This document shows positions 1 to 7,845 of a DNA stretch of 22,098 nucleotides, in pieces (the stretch's first letter is position 1; the number at the start of each line of letters is the position of its first letter). The stretch comes from Caribbeanibacter sp964518305. GTDB lineage: Bacteria > Gemmatimonadota > Gemmatimonadetes > Palauibacterales > Palauibacteraceae. The notes under the pieces are model-generated. The model searched no databases. It was given only the letters and a program-made list of their open reading frames with translations, and was not told where the DNA came from. The position numbers were made by a program, and so were the translations under genes. The stretch lies in NCBI GenBank assembly GCA_964518305.1, contig CAZFDK010000046.1, forward strand, positions 1-22,098, read 5' to 3'.

Positions 1-958
1 CCTCGATGGACTGGAGCGCCTTCAGGTCCTGCGCCTCGGAGAGCAGCTCCGGGGGGACCGCCAGGTAGACGAAGCCCTCGGAGGAGCCGGGCGGCCGGGC
101 CAGGACGAAGGGCTCCCCCTCGTAGAAGTCGGTGCGGATGGCCTCGGCGCGCCGGAGGGCCACGAACTGCACCGTCCACCGCACCCGGCGCCCCTGATAC
201 TTCTCGGGGTTCTGCCGCAGCTCGGCGGCGGTGAGGTCGCTCTCCACCCCCGCCGAGTCCGGGCTCACCAGCGAGGGGGCACGCACCCAGCCGTCCATCC
301 GCACCCGCGTCCACTCGCCCTTCCGGGCCAGCACTTCCAGGTCCGAGCCGGGATAGATGGTGGCCGTGCTGTCGCCGCCACGGGCCGTGGTGTGCAGGCG
401 AACGGGCCGCTCGCCCACCACCACGTGCTCCCGGGCCGGGGCTTCCCCGCTTTCCTCCGTGGATCCGCCCTCACCGCTGCCGCCGGAAGAGTCGCCGCCC
501 TGGCCCTCGCCGGCCTCCTGCACCTGCCGGATGTCGAGCGAAGGCGCCCACATCCAGGCCTCCCGCTGCACGCGGAACCAGTTCCCCTGGCGCCCGAGCC
601 GGGTGAAGAGCATGCCCTCGCGTGCCCGGGCCCGGATCTCGCCGTTCGGGGTGGCCCGCAGGTTCTCGCCGCCGTCGGCGGAGACCTCGAGATCGTATCC
701 GTTTCGATTCGTGGAGCGAACCGATGGGGCCCAGATCCATCCCTCCAGCCGCACCTGTCGCCACTGGTCCTGCTCCTCGAGGACGGTCATCTCGGTGCCC
801 TGCATCACGCTGGCGAGGCGAGTGCCCTGGGGATCCTGCCGCAGGTTCTCCTGGTCCGCACTCACCGTGGCCACGCTCTGGGCCGCCAGCGTCGAGGGGA
901 CGAGGAAGCCGGTCAGGATCAGGAGGGACGTCAGGAGCGACCGGCTGGAAGCGGGCAT
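1..958 (-). CDS. Secreted SH3-repeat protein (C-terminus cut by window edge)
   Basis: An open frame runs from ATG at 958 to the window edge (319 codons seen, no stop), so the protein is partial. It starts with a clear signal peptide (about residues 1-26, basic start, Leu-rich core, cleavage near LAAQ). Three bacterial SH3-like repeats follow at about 35-80, 88-135 and 175-228. The first two each end in a WxWAPS-type motif and the third in WVRAPS. A Gly/Ser/Glu-rich linker (about 143-170) separates repeats 2 and 3. After about residue 235 comes a different conserved-looking domain (QGRRVRWTVQFVAL, then GFVYLAVPPELLSEAQ) that I cannot name. Bacterial SH3 repeats commonly bind cell wall or protein, so a periplasmic or envelope scaffold role is inferred. 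A strong sigma-70-like promoter lies about 100 nt upstream. No Shine-Dalgarno sequence is visible before the ATG. The fold call is good; the function is unknown. Confidence 0.8.
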   Translation of the reverse strand, partial: MPASSRSLLTSLLILTGFLVPSTLAAQSVATVSADQENLRQDPQGTRLASVMQGTEMTVLEEQDQWRQVRLEGWIWAPSVRSTNRNGYDLEVSADGGENLRATPNGEIRARAREGMLFTRLGRQGNWFRVQREAWMWAPSLDIRQVQEAGEGQGGDSSGGSGEGGSTEESGEAPAREHVVVGERPVRLHTTARGGDSTATIYPGSDLEVLARKGEWTRVRMDGWVRAPSLVSPDSAGVESDLTAAELRQNPEKYQGRRVRWTVQFVALRRAEAIRTDFYEGEPFVLARPPGSSEGFVYLAVPPELLSEAQDLKALQSIE

Positions 959-1067
959 CGGAGGAATCGGGAGCCAGGTCCGGGGAGAGAGTCTGGAAAA
1001 GCTGTGGGGTCCCGTCTACATTGGCGACCCTCCGGCCGCCAGGTGGGCCCTCGATCGAAGCTGGCCG

Positions 1068-1097
1068 AGTATACGCTCCGGTCGAAAAGGCTGTCAA
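1068..1097 (-). promoter_or_regulatory. Sigma-70-type promoter for the SH3-repeat gene
   Basis: On the minus strand a perfect TTGACA (1097-1092) is separated by 18 nt from TATACT (1073-1068, five of six consensus bases). Transcription would start near 1061 and give a leader of about 100 nt before the ATG at 958. This is the best promoter match in the window. No comparably good plus-strand promoter was found for the divergent barrel gene, although TATACG on the plus strand overlaps the same AT-rich spot. Confidence 0.7.
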
Positions 1098-1212
1098 TCG
1101 AAGCCGAGACGGCCGGTTTCGCCCTCGCCTCGCCCCGCGGATCGGGGCCCGTCCAGCCACCCGCGTCGGGCCGACCGCTCCCGAGAATCGCTCCCAGAAC
1201 GGAACGCATCAG

Positions 1213-1971
1213 GTGCAGAGCCACGCCCTCCTTCGACGAACAGCCGCCCTTCTCGCGCTCCTGTTCACCGCCGTCGCCATGGCGGCCCCGGACCGGGCCC
1301 GGGCGCAGCAGGAGGCCGGGCCGCCGAGCATCGACACCCCGTATCGGTGGCTCGACGGCTCCTTTCGAATCGCCCCCTACGCGGCCAGGCTCGAGACGGG
1401 ACGCGGCGACCTCGAGCTCGGCCCGGAGTCCACGCAGCTCTTCGGGGCCCGGACCCGCGTCAGGCTCACGGGGCCGATCTCGCTGGAGGGGAACCTCGGC
1501 TACGCCAGCTCCCGGCGCTCGGTCATCGACCCGCGGCTGTCGGGCGGCCCGGCCGCCGTGGACTCCGTGCCCTTCCGGTGGATCGTGGCTGAGGGAGTGG
1601 CCCAGATCGCCCTGACGGGGCAGCGGACCTGGTACGGCATCCAGCCCTACGTGCTCGTCGGCGGAGGGATGGTGCTGGCCGTGGACGAACCCGGCAGCCA
1701 GGCCCTCTCCGACTCGGCGGACGCGGCGTTCCGGTTCGAGATGAACGCCGCGCCCACGGCCGTGGCCGGGGCAGGGTTCGAGTGGCGGATCTCGGAGACC
1801 GTCGGCGTCGGCTTCGAGTTCCGGGACCACCTGTGGCGCCTCAAGCCCCCGGACGGCTTCTTCCGCGAGGACGTGCTGGACAACATCGAGGAAGCGGACG
1901 CGCCCGCACCGGAGGAGACGCAGTGGACGAACAATCTCGAGTTCGGCGTCAGCTTCTGGTACTACTTCTGA
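1213..1971 (+). CDS. Small outer-membrane beta-barrel protein
   Basis: 252 residues. I chose GTG at 1213 because it gives a complete signal peptide (Arg pair, Ala/Leu core, cleavage near ARAQ); the next in-frame ATG, at 1279, lies inside that peptide. The mature part alternates polar and hydrophobic residues in strand-like segments (for example VRLTGPISLEGNLGYA, YGIQPYVLVGGGMVLA, GVGFEFRDHLW). It ends in FGVSFWYYF, with the terminal Phe typical of BamA-recognised barrels. The size fits an 8-strand porin-like barrel of the OmpA/OmpW type; no OmpA peptidoglycan-binding domain is present. Its 3' end overlaps the PBP4-type gene by 49 nt, so the two are probably translated from one message. Specific function is unknown. 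Confidence 0.75.
   Translation: MQSHALLRRTAALLALLFTAVAMAAPDRARAQQEAGPPSIDTPYRWLDGSFRIAPYAARLETGRGDLELGPESTQLFGARTRVRLTGPISLEGNLGYASSRRSVIDPRLSGGPAAVDSVPFRWIVAEGVAQIALTGQRTWYGIQPYVLVGGGMVLAVDEPGSQALSDSADAAFRFEMNAAPTAVAGAGFEWRISETVGVGFEFRDHLWRLKPPDGFFREDVLDNIEEADAPAPEETQWTNNLEFGVSFWYYF
1911..1917 (+). promoter_or_regulatory. Ribosome binding site fixing the carboxypeptidase start
   Basis: GGAGGAG lies 5 nt before GTG at 1923 and sits inside the barrel coding sequence. It supports an out-of-frame overlapping start for the downstream carboxypeptidase rather than a start after the barrel stop codon. Confidence 0.7.
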
Positions 1972-3551
1972 TCCCTCTCCTCCTGGCGGCACTCCTCCCG
2001 GCGGCCGCCCCGGCGGCTCCGGCACCGGCGGCCGGTGCCGGATTCCCGGCCGAACAGCCGGCGGCCCGGGACGCCCCGGCCCGCACCGACACCCTCGAGG
2101 AGGCCGTCGACGGGCCCGGTGAGCTCCGCCGCCGGCTGCGCCGCATCCTCCGGGAGCCCTCCCTGACGCGGGCCCACGTGGGGCTCGTGGTGCAGGTGGC
2201 CGAGACAGGCCGGATCCTCTTCGAGCGGGCGCCCCACCGCCGTTTCATCCCCGCCAGCAACACGAAGATCGTCACCGGTGCAGTGGCCCTGCACCGCCTG
2301 GGCGCGGGCCACCGGTGGGAGACCCGGCTCGTGGCCACGGGACCGATCCGGGACGGAACGCTCCGGGGCGACCTCTGGGTGGTGGGCGGGGGCGATCCGC
2401 ACCTGGAGCGCCAGGACCTGGGCGCGCTGGCCGACCGCCTGCGCCGGGCCGGCGTCCGGCGCGTGAGCGGAGACCTGGTGGGCGACGGCCGTCGGTACCC
2501 GGGGCCCCAGTGGGGCAGCGGCTGGATGTGGACGGACGTCTACTCGGGCTGGGGCGCCGGCATCAGCGCCCTGCGCCTGCACCCGGGGCGGATCCGGGCC
2601 AGCCTGCTCCCGGGACCGTCCCTGGGCGACTCCGCGCGCCTCGTGCTCCGCTCCGGCGGACCGCTGCCCACGATCCGGAACCGCGCACGAACCGGCCCAC
2701 CCGGCTCCGAGGTACGCCTCGACTTCGTTCCGGATCCGCGCTTCGACCCCCCGGCGCTGGAGGGATGGGTGCCGGCCGAGGCCGACTCGGTGGACCTCTA
2801 TCTGGCGCCGGACCACCCCACGACGCACGTCCTGGAGGCCTTCGCCGACAGCCTCGGCAGCGAGGACGTGGGAATCGCGGGCGAGGTGCGCCGGGCCCGC
2901 CGGGACGAGGAGCCGACCGGGGTAGCCTGGAGCGACACCCTCCGCTCGGACTCCCTGGGCGCCGTCCTTCCCGAGCTGCTGAAGCCCAGCGACAACCAGA
3001 TCGCCGAAATGCTGGTGCGCGCCCTCGGGGTCGAGGAGAGCCAGCGGGGCACGGCGGAGGCAGGCCTGGACGTAATGGAGGAGCAGCTCCGGGAGTGGGG
3101 AGTCGAGGCCGGCGCCATCGACCTCCGCGACGGCTCCGGGATGTCCCGCTACAACCAGGTGACGCCGGCAGCCATGACACGACTCCTTCGCCGACTCTGG
3201 CAGCTGCCGGACTTCGAGCTCTTCCGGGACGCGATGCCGGCGGCGGCCGAAGACGGGACGCTGGACGGTCGCCTCCTGGGCACGCCGGCGGCCGGGGAGC
3301 TGCGCGGGAAGACCGGCTCCCTCTCGGCGGTCCACGCTCTCTCGGGGTACGTCCGGGCCGGGGACGGAAGGACGCTGGTCTACTCGCTCCTGCTGAACGG
3401 CTACGACAGCTCCAGCGACGTGGCCGTCGCCATGGAGGACCTGGTGGTCGAGCAGCTGTCCCTCTACCGGCGTCCGGTGGCGCCCGGCTGGCCGGGCGAG
3501 CGTCCGCTGCGCCAGGACGAGGAAGCGGAAGAGGGCGGGGGCGGGGGCTGA
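1923..3551 (+). CDS. dacB: PBP4-type D-alanyl-D-alanine carboxypeptidase/endopeptidase
   Basis: 542 residues, family S13 (PBP4/DacB). It removes the terminal D-Ala from peptidoglycan stem peptides and may cut peptide cross-links in the periplasm. The three penicilloyl-serine motifs are present: SNTK (Ser112, Lys115), SDN (Ser356 to Asn358) and KTG (Lys463 to Gly465). The 244-residue spacing between the first two equals that of E. coli PBP4 (Ser62, Ser306), as expected for the large inserted domain of this family. The GTG start at 1923 gives a basic N-terminus (RVRRQ) and a long Leu/Ala signal peptide, and it has a strong ribosome binding site. The protein is longer than E. coli PBP4 (477) because of an Ala/Pro-rich linker after the signal peptide and an Arg/Glu/Gly tail. 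The start overlaps the preceding barrel gene by 49 nt. Confidence 0.93.
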   Translation: MDEQSRVRRQLLVLLLIPLLLAALLPAAAPAAPAPAAGAGFPAEQPAARDAPARTDTLEEAVDGPGELRRRLRRILREPSLTRAHVGLVVQVAETGRILFERAPHRRFIPASNTKIVTGAVALHRLGAGHRWETRLVATGPIRDGTLRGDLWVVGGGDPHLERQDLGALADRLRRAGVRRVSGDLVGDGRRYPGPQWGSGWMWTDVYSGWGAGISALRLHPGRIRASLLPGPSLGDSARLVLRSGGPLPTIRNRARTGPPGSEVRLDFVPDPRFDPPALEGWVPAEADSVDLYLAPDHPTTHVLEAFADSLGSEDVGIAGEVRRARRDEEPTGVAWSDTLRSDSLGAVLPELLKPSDNQIAEMLVRALGVEESQRGTAEAGLDVMEEQLREWGVEAGAIDLRDGSGMSRYNQVTPAAMTRLLRRLWQLPDFELFRDAMPAAAEDGTLDGRLLGTPAAGELRGKTGSLSAVHALSGYVRAGDGRTLVYSLLLNGYDSSSDVAVAMEDLVVEQLSLYRRPVAPGWPGERPLRQDEEAEEGGGGG

Positions 3552-3558
3552 GAGCCCC
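3544..3558. terminator. Short hairpin between convergent genes
   Basis: GGGGCT (3544-3549), loop GAG, AGCCCC (3553-3558): a perfect 6-bp stem overlapping the carboxypeptidase stop codon and lying just before the convergent fabH-like stop. There is no T-tract on either side, so an intrinsic bidirectional terminator is only possible. Confidence 0.35.
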
Positions 3559-3572
3559 ACCACCGCTCCTCC

Positions 3573-4655
3573 CTACAGCTCCAGGACCATCCCTCCGCTG
3601 GTGTAGCCGCCGCCCACGGCGGTGAGGACGACCCGCGTCGGGTCCGGGAGCGGACCGTGCTCGCCCCGGACCACCTCGTCGAAGGCGATGGAGACGGTGG
3701 ACGCGGAAGAGTTCCCGTATTCCTCGATCGTGTGGACCACCCGCCCGTTGGGCAGTGACAGCTTCTTCTCCAGCCCCTCCGTGATGCGGAGGTTCGCCTG
3801 GTGGGGCACGACGTAGTGAATGTCCTCCCAGTCCAGGCCCGTGGTGGCCAGGGCGCCGTCGGCCACGTCGACCATGGCGTTGATCGCCTGGCGCAGCACC
3901 CGCGCGCCGCCGCCCATGCGCAGCGTCTCCAGTCCCGGCGTGCTCTCCGGCTCGTCGTCCGTCCACTGCCCGGTGGTCATGTACAGGTGGTCGCGGTTGT
4001 AGTCCGCGGTGAGGCAGGGCTCGCCGCGGATGCCGGTCGGCTCGTCGGTGGCCTCCAGCACCGCGCAGCCGGCGCCGTCGGAGAAGAGCACGGCGGTCTT
4101 CGGGTCCGTGTAGTCCGTGATCCGGGTCAGGGCGTCGCCGGTGACGGCCAGCACCCGGTCCGCGGTCCCGGCCCGCACGAAGGAGTTGGCGGTGGCCATG
4201 GTATACACGAAGCCGGCGCAGGCCGCGTTGACGGTGAAGCCGGGCACCGACGGCGCCCCCAGGTCCCGGGCCAGCGTGCACGCCAGGTTCGGCACCTCGT
4301 CGGCCGGCGTCACCGAGGCGGCGACGATGAGGTCCAGCTCCCGGGGCTCCAGGCCGGCTTCCTTCAGCGCCCGCCGGCTCGCTCGGGCGCACATGTCCTC
4401 GGTGGTCTCGTCGGAGTCGAACGGGAGAATCGGGCGCTCGCGGATGCCGGTGACCTGCCGTGACCAGCGGTCGAAGACGTCCTCCGGCGACAGTTCGTCC
4501 GCCTCCCCCTCCTCCCGCAGGGAGCCGCGGGCCCGCTCGACGTCGAAGTTCTCCCGAATGCTCTCCATCTCGTACAGATCCCGGTTGTCGAGCGTCTTCC
4601 CGGGCAGGTACCTGCCCGTGCCGACCACTCGACCCGTGCGCTTCGACTGTTTCAA
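3573..4655 (-). CDS. fabH: 3-oxoacyl-ACP synthase III (FabH-like) with extra insert
   Basis: 360 residues, thiolase-fold ketosynthase III. Such enzymes condense an acyl-CoA with malonyl-ACP to start fatty acid or related acyl-chain synthesis in the cytosol. The catalytic triad is present: Cys146 (NAACAGF), His285 (PHQAN) and Asn315 (EYGNSSAS). The Trp before TGIRER, which contacts CoA in E. coli FabH, is kept. About 30 extra acidic residues lie between the N-terminal strand region and that Trp, so the protein is about 40 residues longer than E. coli FabH (317). The start is a TTG at 4655 preceded by GGGGA 5 nt away, giving a normal FabH N-terminus. The in-frame ATG at 4853 would add 66 unlikely Pro/Arg-rich residues. 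The gene may be a specialised FabH homologue rather than the main housekeeping copy. Confidence 0.88.
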   Translation of the reverse strand: MKQSKRTGRVVGTGRYLPGKTLDNRDLYEMESIRENFDVERARGSLREEGEADELSPEDVFDRWSRQVTGIRERPILPFDSDETTEDMCARASRRALKEAGLEPRELDLIVAASVTPADEVPNLACTLARDLGAPSVPGFTVNAACAGFVYTMATANSFVRAGTADRVLAVTGDALTRITDYTDPKTAVLFSDGAGCAVLEATDEPTGIRGEPCLTADYNRDHLYMTTGQWTDDEPESTPGLETLRMGGGARVLRQAINAMVDVADGALATTGLDWEDIHYVVPHQANLRITEGLEKKLSLPNGRVVHTIEEYGNSSASTVSIAFDEVVRGEHGPLPDPTRVVLTAVGGGYTSGGMVLEL

Positions 4656-4784
4656 CGTGTTCCCCGTGACTGGGTGGACATGCAGCGAGGTACTCCGGTT
4701 CGGGGCGCTGCGGATGCCGCGGACGGCGGGCGACGGTTGCCGCCAGCCGGACGGGCGCTCGGGCGACGCAGCGGCCGCGTGAGC

Positions 4785-4800
4785 TACGTAATTTATACGA
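4785..4800. promoter_or_regulatory. AT-rich core of a divergent promoter region
   Basis: The 298-nt gap between the FabH-like and PLP-enzyme starts is very GC-rich except for TACGTAATTTATACGA here. It gives a minus-strand -10 candidate TATAAA (4797-4792) for fabH and plus-strand candidates TAATTT or TTATAC for the PLP enzyme. No good -35 element is seen on either strand. Confidence 0.4.
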
Positions 4801-4828
4801 TGCGGCGGTAGGGCGCTAACCGATGGGC

Positions 4829-4840
4829 GGGGGGGGGGGG
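4829..4840 (+). repeat. Homopolymer tract of 12 G
   Basis: Twelve consecutive G between the AT-rich promoter core and the PLP-enzyme start, within the probable leader of that gene. It is the longest homopolymer in the window. Such tracts slip during replication and are also error-prone in sequencing, so the exact length is uncertain. Confidence 0.8.
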
Positions 4841-4940
4841 AACGAGCTTGCATGCCCCGGGACGCGTCCCGACCGTGGCCCCTCGAGCCCCGAGACGCGC
4901 GCTCCGGCTCACGCGAGCCTGCTCCGACCCCCTTCCGACC

Positions 4941-4947
4941 AGGGAGA
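4941..4947 (+). promoter_or_regulatory. Ribosome binding site fixing the PLP-enzyme start
   Basis: AGGGAGA lies 6 nt before GTG at 4954. It favours that GTG over the in-frame ATG at 4852, which would add a Pro/Arg-rich stretch not expected in this family. Confidence 0.65.
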
Positions 4948-4953
4948 CCTTCC

Positions 4954-6057
4954 GTGCATATCGATGACGTACCGACCCCCGCCCTGCTCCTGGACCTGGA
5001 CCGCCTGGAGGAGAACCTGGAGCGGATGGCCCGGCGGACCCGGGAGCTCGGCGTTCGACTCCGGCCGCACGCGAAGACTCACAAATGCGTGGAGGTCGCG
5101 CGGCTCCAGCGGGACCTCGGCGCTCCGGGTCTCACCGTCTCCACCCTGCACGAGGCGAGGGTCTTCGCCGACCACGGCTTCGACGACATGACCTGGGCCT
5201 TCCCGGTCATCCCGACCCGGATCCCGGAGGCCGCGTCCCTCTCCCGTGACGTCACGCTCCGCGTCGTGGTCGACTCGCCGGAGGCCGTGGACGCCCTGAT
5301 CGAGGAGCGGACGCCCTTCCGGGTCCTGCTACAGGTGGACTGCGGCTACGGCCGGGTCGGGGTCGACCCGGCGGAGGAGCGATCCGTGGAGCTGGCGCGC
5401 CGGATCGCCGACGCCGGACGGCTCCACTTCGACGGCGTTCTCACCCACTCGGGCCACGGCTACGGCGCGCGGGGCGCGGAGGAGCTGGCGGAGGTGGCCG
5501 AGGAGGAGCGGAGCGTCATGGCGAGCTTCGCCGACCGGCTCCGGGCCGCGGGCCTCGAAGTGCCCACCGTGAGCGTGGGGTCCACACCCGCCACGAGCCA
5601 CGCGCGGGACCTGAGCGGGGTCACCGAGGCACGCCCGGGCAACTACGCCTTCTACGACTACACGCAGTGCGTCATCGGCTCCTGCGCGCCGGAGGACTGC
5701 GCCCTCAGCGTGCTCTCCACCGTGGTCTCCTCTTCCGGCTCTTCGAGCGGGCGAGACCACTGCGTCTGCGACGCCGGCGCCCTGAGTCTCTCGCAGGATC
5801 CCGGGCCGGAGGACGCCTCACCGCCCACCATGGGCGAGATCTACGACGACTACGGCGAGGGGACGCTCCGGGAGGACGTCCGTCTCACCGGGCTGAGCCA
5901 GGAGCACGGCACGGTGAGCGCATCGCTCCCCGTGGGCGAGCGGATCCGCATCCTGGAGAACCACTCCTGCCTCACCGCCGCCTGCTTCGACGGGTACCAC
6001 GTGGTCCGGGGCGAGGAGGTCGTGGACCGGTGGAAGATCTGGCGCGGACGGAGCTAG
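4954..6057 (+). CDS. D-serine dehydratase/D-threonine aldolase-like PLP enzyme
   Basis: 367 residues, fold-type III (alanine racemase-like) PLP enzyme of the DSD1/D-threonine aldolase group. Members act on D-beta-hydroxy amino acids using PLP and a divalent metal. The N-terminus (DDVPTPALLLDLDRL) and RPHAKTHK are diagnostic; Lys41 in that motif is the expected Schiff-base lysine. Near the C-terminus NHSC supplies His337 and Cys339. Known D-serine dehydratases of this group bind zinc with His and Cys, whereas D-threonine aldolases use His and Asp. The motif therefore favours D-serine dehydratase chemistry (D-Ser to pyruvate and ammonia), but the substrate is inferred. Length is normal for the family. 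The gene is divergent from the FabH-like gene and convergent with the ABC permease, and appears to be a single-gene transcript. Confidence 0.85.
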   Translation: MHIDDVPTPALLLDLDRLEENLERMARRTRELGVRLRPHAKTHKCVEVARLQRDLGAPGLTVSTLHEARVFADHGFDDMTWAFPVIPTRIPEAASLSRDVTLRVVVDSPEAVDALIEERTPFRVLLQVDCGYGRVGVDPAEERSVELARRIADAGRLHFDGVLTHSGHGYGARGAEELAEVAEEERSVMASFADRLRAAGLEVPTVSVGSTPATSHARDLSGVTEARPGNYAFYDYTQCVIGSCAPEDCALSVLSTVVSSSGSSSGRDHCVCDAGALSLSQDPGPEDASPPTMGEIYDDYGEGTLREDVRLTGLSQEHGTVSASLPVGERIRILENHSCLTAACFDGYHVVRGEEVVDRWKIWRGRS

Positions 6058-6096
6058 CGAGGCGCCCGCCGACCCGGAGCGCTTCCCGGCTTCCTG

Positions 6097-7845
6097 CTAC
6101 GGCTCCAGCTCCTCCACCTTCCGCCGGGCCGAGCGATACGGGAAGACCGTGGCCGGCACGCATACGGCCAGCGTGACGACCAGCGCCAGGCCGATCTCCG
6201 TGGGCGCCGGCGGCCGCGACTCGTGCCAGGGCAGCCCGCCCGCCAGGTAGTCGCTGAGCGCCCACATCTGGCCGCCCACCACGAGGACCAGGGTGGCCAG
6301 CGCGCCGAACATGAAGAGGAGCCCGCCGACGGACATCGGGATCGCCGCCGCGTTGGGCGCGTCGAGCTTCGGATAGGCAGCTCCCCAGGCCAGCGCCTGG
6401 CCGGTGAAGGCCAGGGTCAGCGCGGCGACGGAGACCAGGGACAGGACGATCATCCAGGCAGCGACGCCCAGCAGCCAGTTCGTGACCGCGGTGAGAGCGA
6501 CGGCCAGCACCAGTAGCGGCACGGCTCCGGTCCAGAACTTGGACCACACCAGCACTCCCGGCCGCATCGGTGCGGATCGCAGGAGCCACATGCTGTCTCC
6601 CTCCAGACTCACGGCGGGGAAGACGAAGCGGGCGGCCACGGCGGCCAGGACGAAGCCGGCCAGGGCCAGGTTCAGGAAGACCACAAGGCTCGTCAGGTAG
6701 TCGCTGATGGCCTCGCTCGCCCCCAGGGGCAGCACCTGCATGTTGTAGACGTAGACCACGACCAGTACCGCCAGGATCACGAGCTGCGACCACTGGGTGG
6801 CGTCCCGGAAGAAGACCCGCATGTCCTTGAGCACCATCTCCCGCCGCCGAACTCCCAGCGGCGACAGCAGCCAGTCTACCGTCTTCCACAGGGGACCCGC
6901 GGAGATGTCCCGTTCCGCGCCTTCCTTCGCCCGGCTGTAGCACGTGGAGAAGAGGCGGCCGTGGAGGAGCGCTCCGAGCACCAGGATGCCGCCGGCGGTG
7001 GTCCACAGGAGTACCAGGTAGAAGGGGTCGAAGGCGCCCTCGAGGAAGCCCATGAGCGCCTCCGCCGACCACGCTGAGGGAAGCCACGGCGAGGTGGGCC
7101 CGCGGAGGACCTCCAGGAAGTCCACCAGGCTCCGGAATCCCTCCGGGTTCACGAGCCGCTCGGGCCGCAGCATCCGGAGCCCCGCCACCAGCAGGCCGGC
7201 GGCTCCGATGGTCACCAGGCCCAGGAGATCACGGACGCGCCGCGCCGGAAAGACGCGCACCAGGATCAGCGTCACCGCGCTCCCCACGGCCGCCGGGATC
7301 AGGAAGAGCGGGGGCACCGCCGCCAGCGCCACCAGGTAGAATCCCGCCCCGCCCCCGTACACCTGGTCGTACGCCACCAGCACCGGCACCAGCAGCAGGG
7401 CCACCATCCACGAGGAGGTGAACATCGTCTCGGTGAGGCGGGCCAGGTACAGGTGGAGCCAATCGACGGGAGAGGACAGCAGCCCCGGCAGGTCGCGGGA
7501 GAGGAAGAAGTTCGAGAGCGCCCCGATGATGTTGGAGAGGAGAAGGATGGCCAGGACCAGCAGGAGGCCCAGTCCCAGGAGCTTCCCCACCAGCGGCGGG
7601 CCGACCTCCGGGACCTCCCGCAGGGACCGGAGGAACCGGGCCACGCCCCAGTAGCCCAGCGGGCCGCCCACCGCCAGGACGAGCAGCCCCACCACCACGC
7701 TCCGTCCGGCACCGCTTCCGCCCTGCAGCCCGTTGAGGGCGGCTTCGAGCTTCGGCCGGAGGAGCCACCTCCACGTCGGGGGCTTCTTCGCCGGCGCCGC
7801 GTCCCCGTCGCCGGGATCTCCCCCATCGCCGGGGGACGCGATCAC
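6097..7845 (-). CDS. ABC exporter permease, about 12 membrane segments
   Basis: 582 residues from GTG at 7845, overlapping the ATPase stop by 4 nt (GTGA). I count about 12 hydrophobic segments, beginning with SVVVGLLVLAVGGPLGY and ending with LALVVTLAVCVPATVF. The cytoplasmic loops carry Arg/Lys. The pattern resembles the large ABC-2-like 'putative ABC exporter' permeases that pair with a separate ATPase. There is no periplasmic binding protein nearby, which fits export rather than uptake. The N-terminus is Asp/Gly/Ala-rich and cytoplasmic, followed by a basic segment (RWLLRPKLE). It is the last gene of the unit, and the substrate is unknown. Confidence 0.82.
   Translation of the reverse strand: MIASPGDGGDPGDGDAAPAKKPPTWRWLLRPKLEAALNGLQGGSGAGRSVVVGLLVLAVGGPLGYWGVARFLRSLREVPEVGPPLVGKLLGLGLLLVLAILLLSNIIGALSNFFLSRDLPGLLSSPVDWLHLYLARLTETMFTSSWMVALLLVPVLVAYDQVYGGGAGFYLVALAAVPPLFLIPAAVGSAVTLILVRVFPARRVRDLLGLVTIGAAGLLVAGLRMLRPERLVNPEGFRSLVDFLEVLRGPTSPWLPSAWSAEALMGFLEGAFDPFYLVLLWTTAGGILVLGALLHGRLFSTCYSRAKEGAERDISAGPLWKTVDWLLSPLGVRRREMVLKDMRVFFRDATQWSQLVILAVLVVVYVYNMQVLPLGASEAISDYLTSLVVFLNLALAGFVLAAVAARFVFPAVSLEGDSMWLLRSAPMRPGVLVWSKFWTGAVPLLVLAVALTAVTNWLLGVAAWMIVLSLVSVAALTLAFTGQALAWGAAYPKLDAPNAAAIPMSVGGLLFMFGALATLVLVVGGQMWALSDYLAGGLPWHESRPPAPTEIGLALVVTLAVCVPATVFPYRSARRKVEELEP

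Noticed and set aside
4656..4853. 66-residue N-terminal extension of the FabH-like protein from ATG at 4853
   Set aside because: It is Pro/Arg/Ser-rich and crosses the AT-rich promoter core and the G tract. The TTG at 4655 has a ribosome binding site and gives the family's normal N-terminus.
4852..4953. 34-residue N-terminal extension of the PLP enzyme from ATG at 4852
   Set aside because: It is Pro/Arg-rich and not family-like, while GTG at 4954 has AGGGAGA at ideal spacing.
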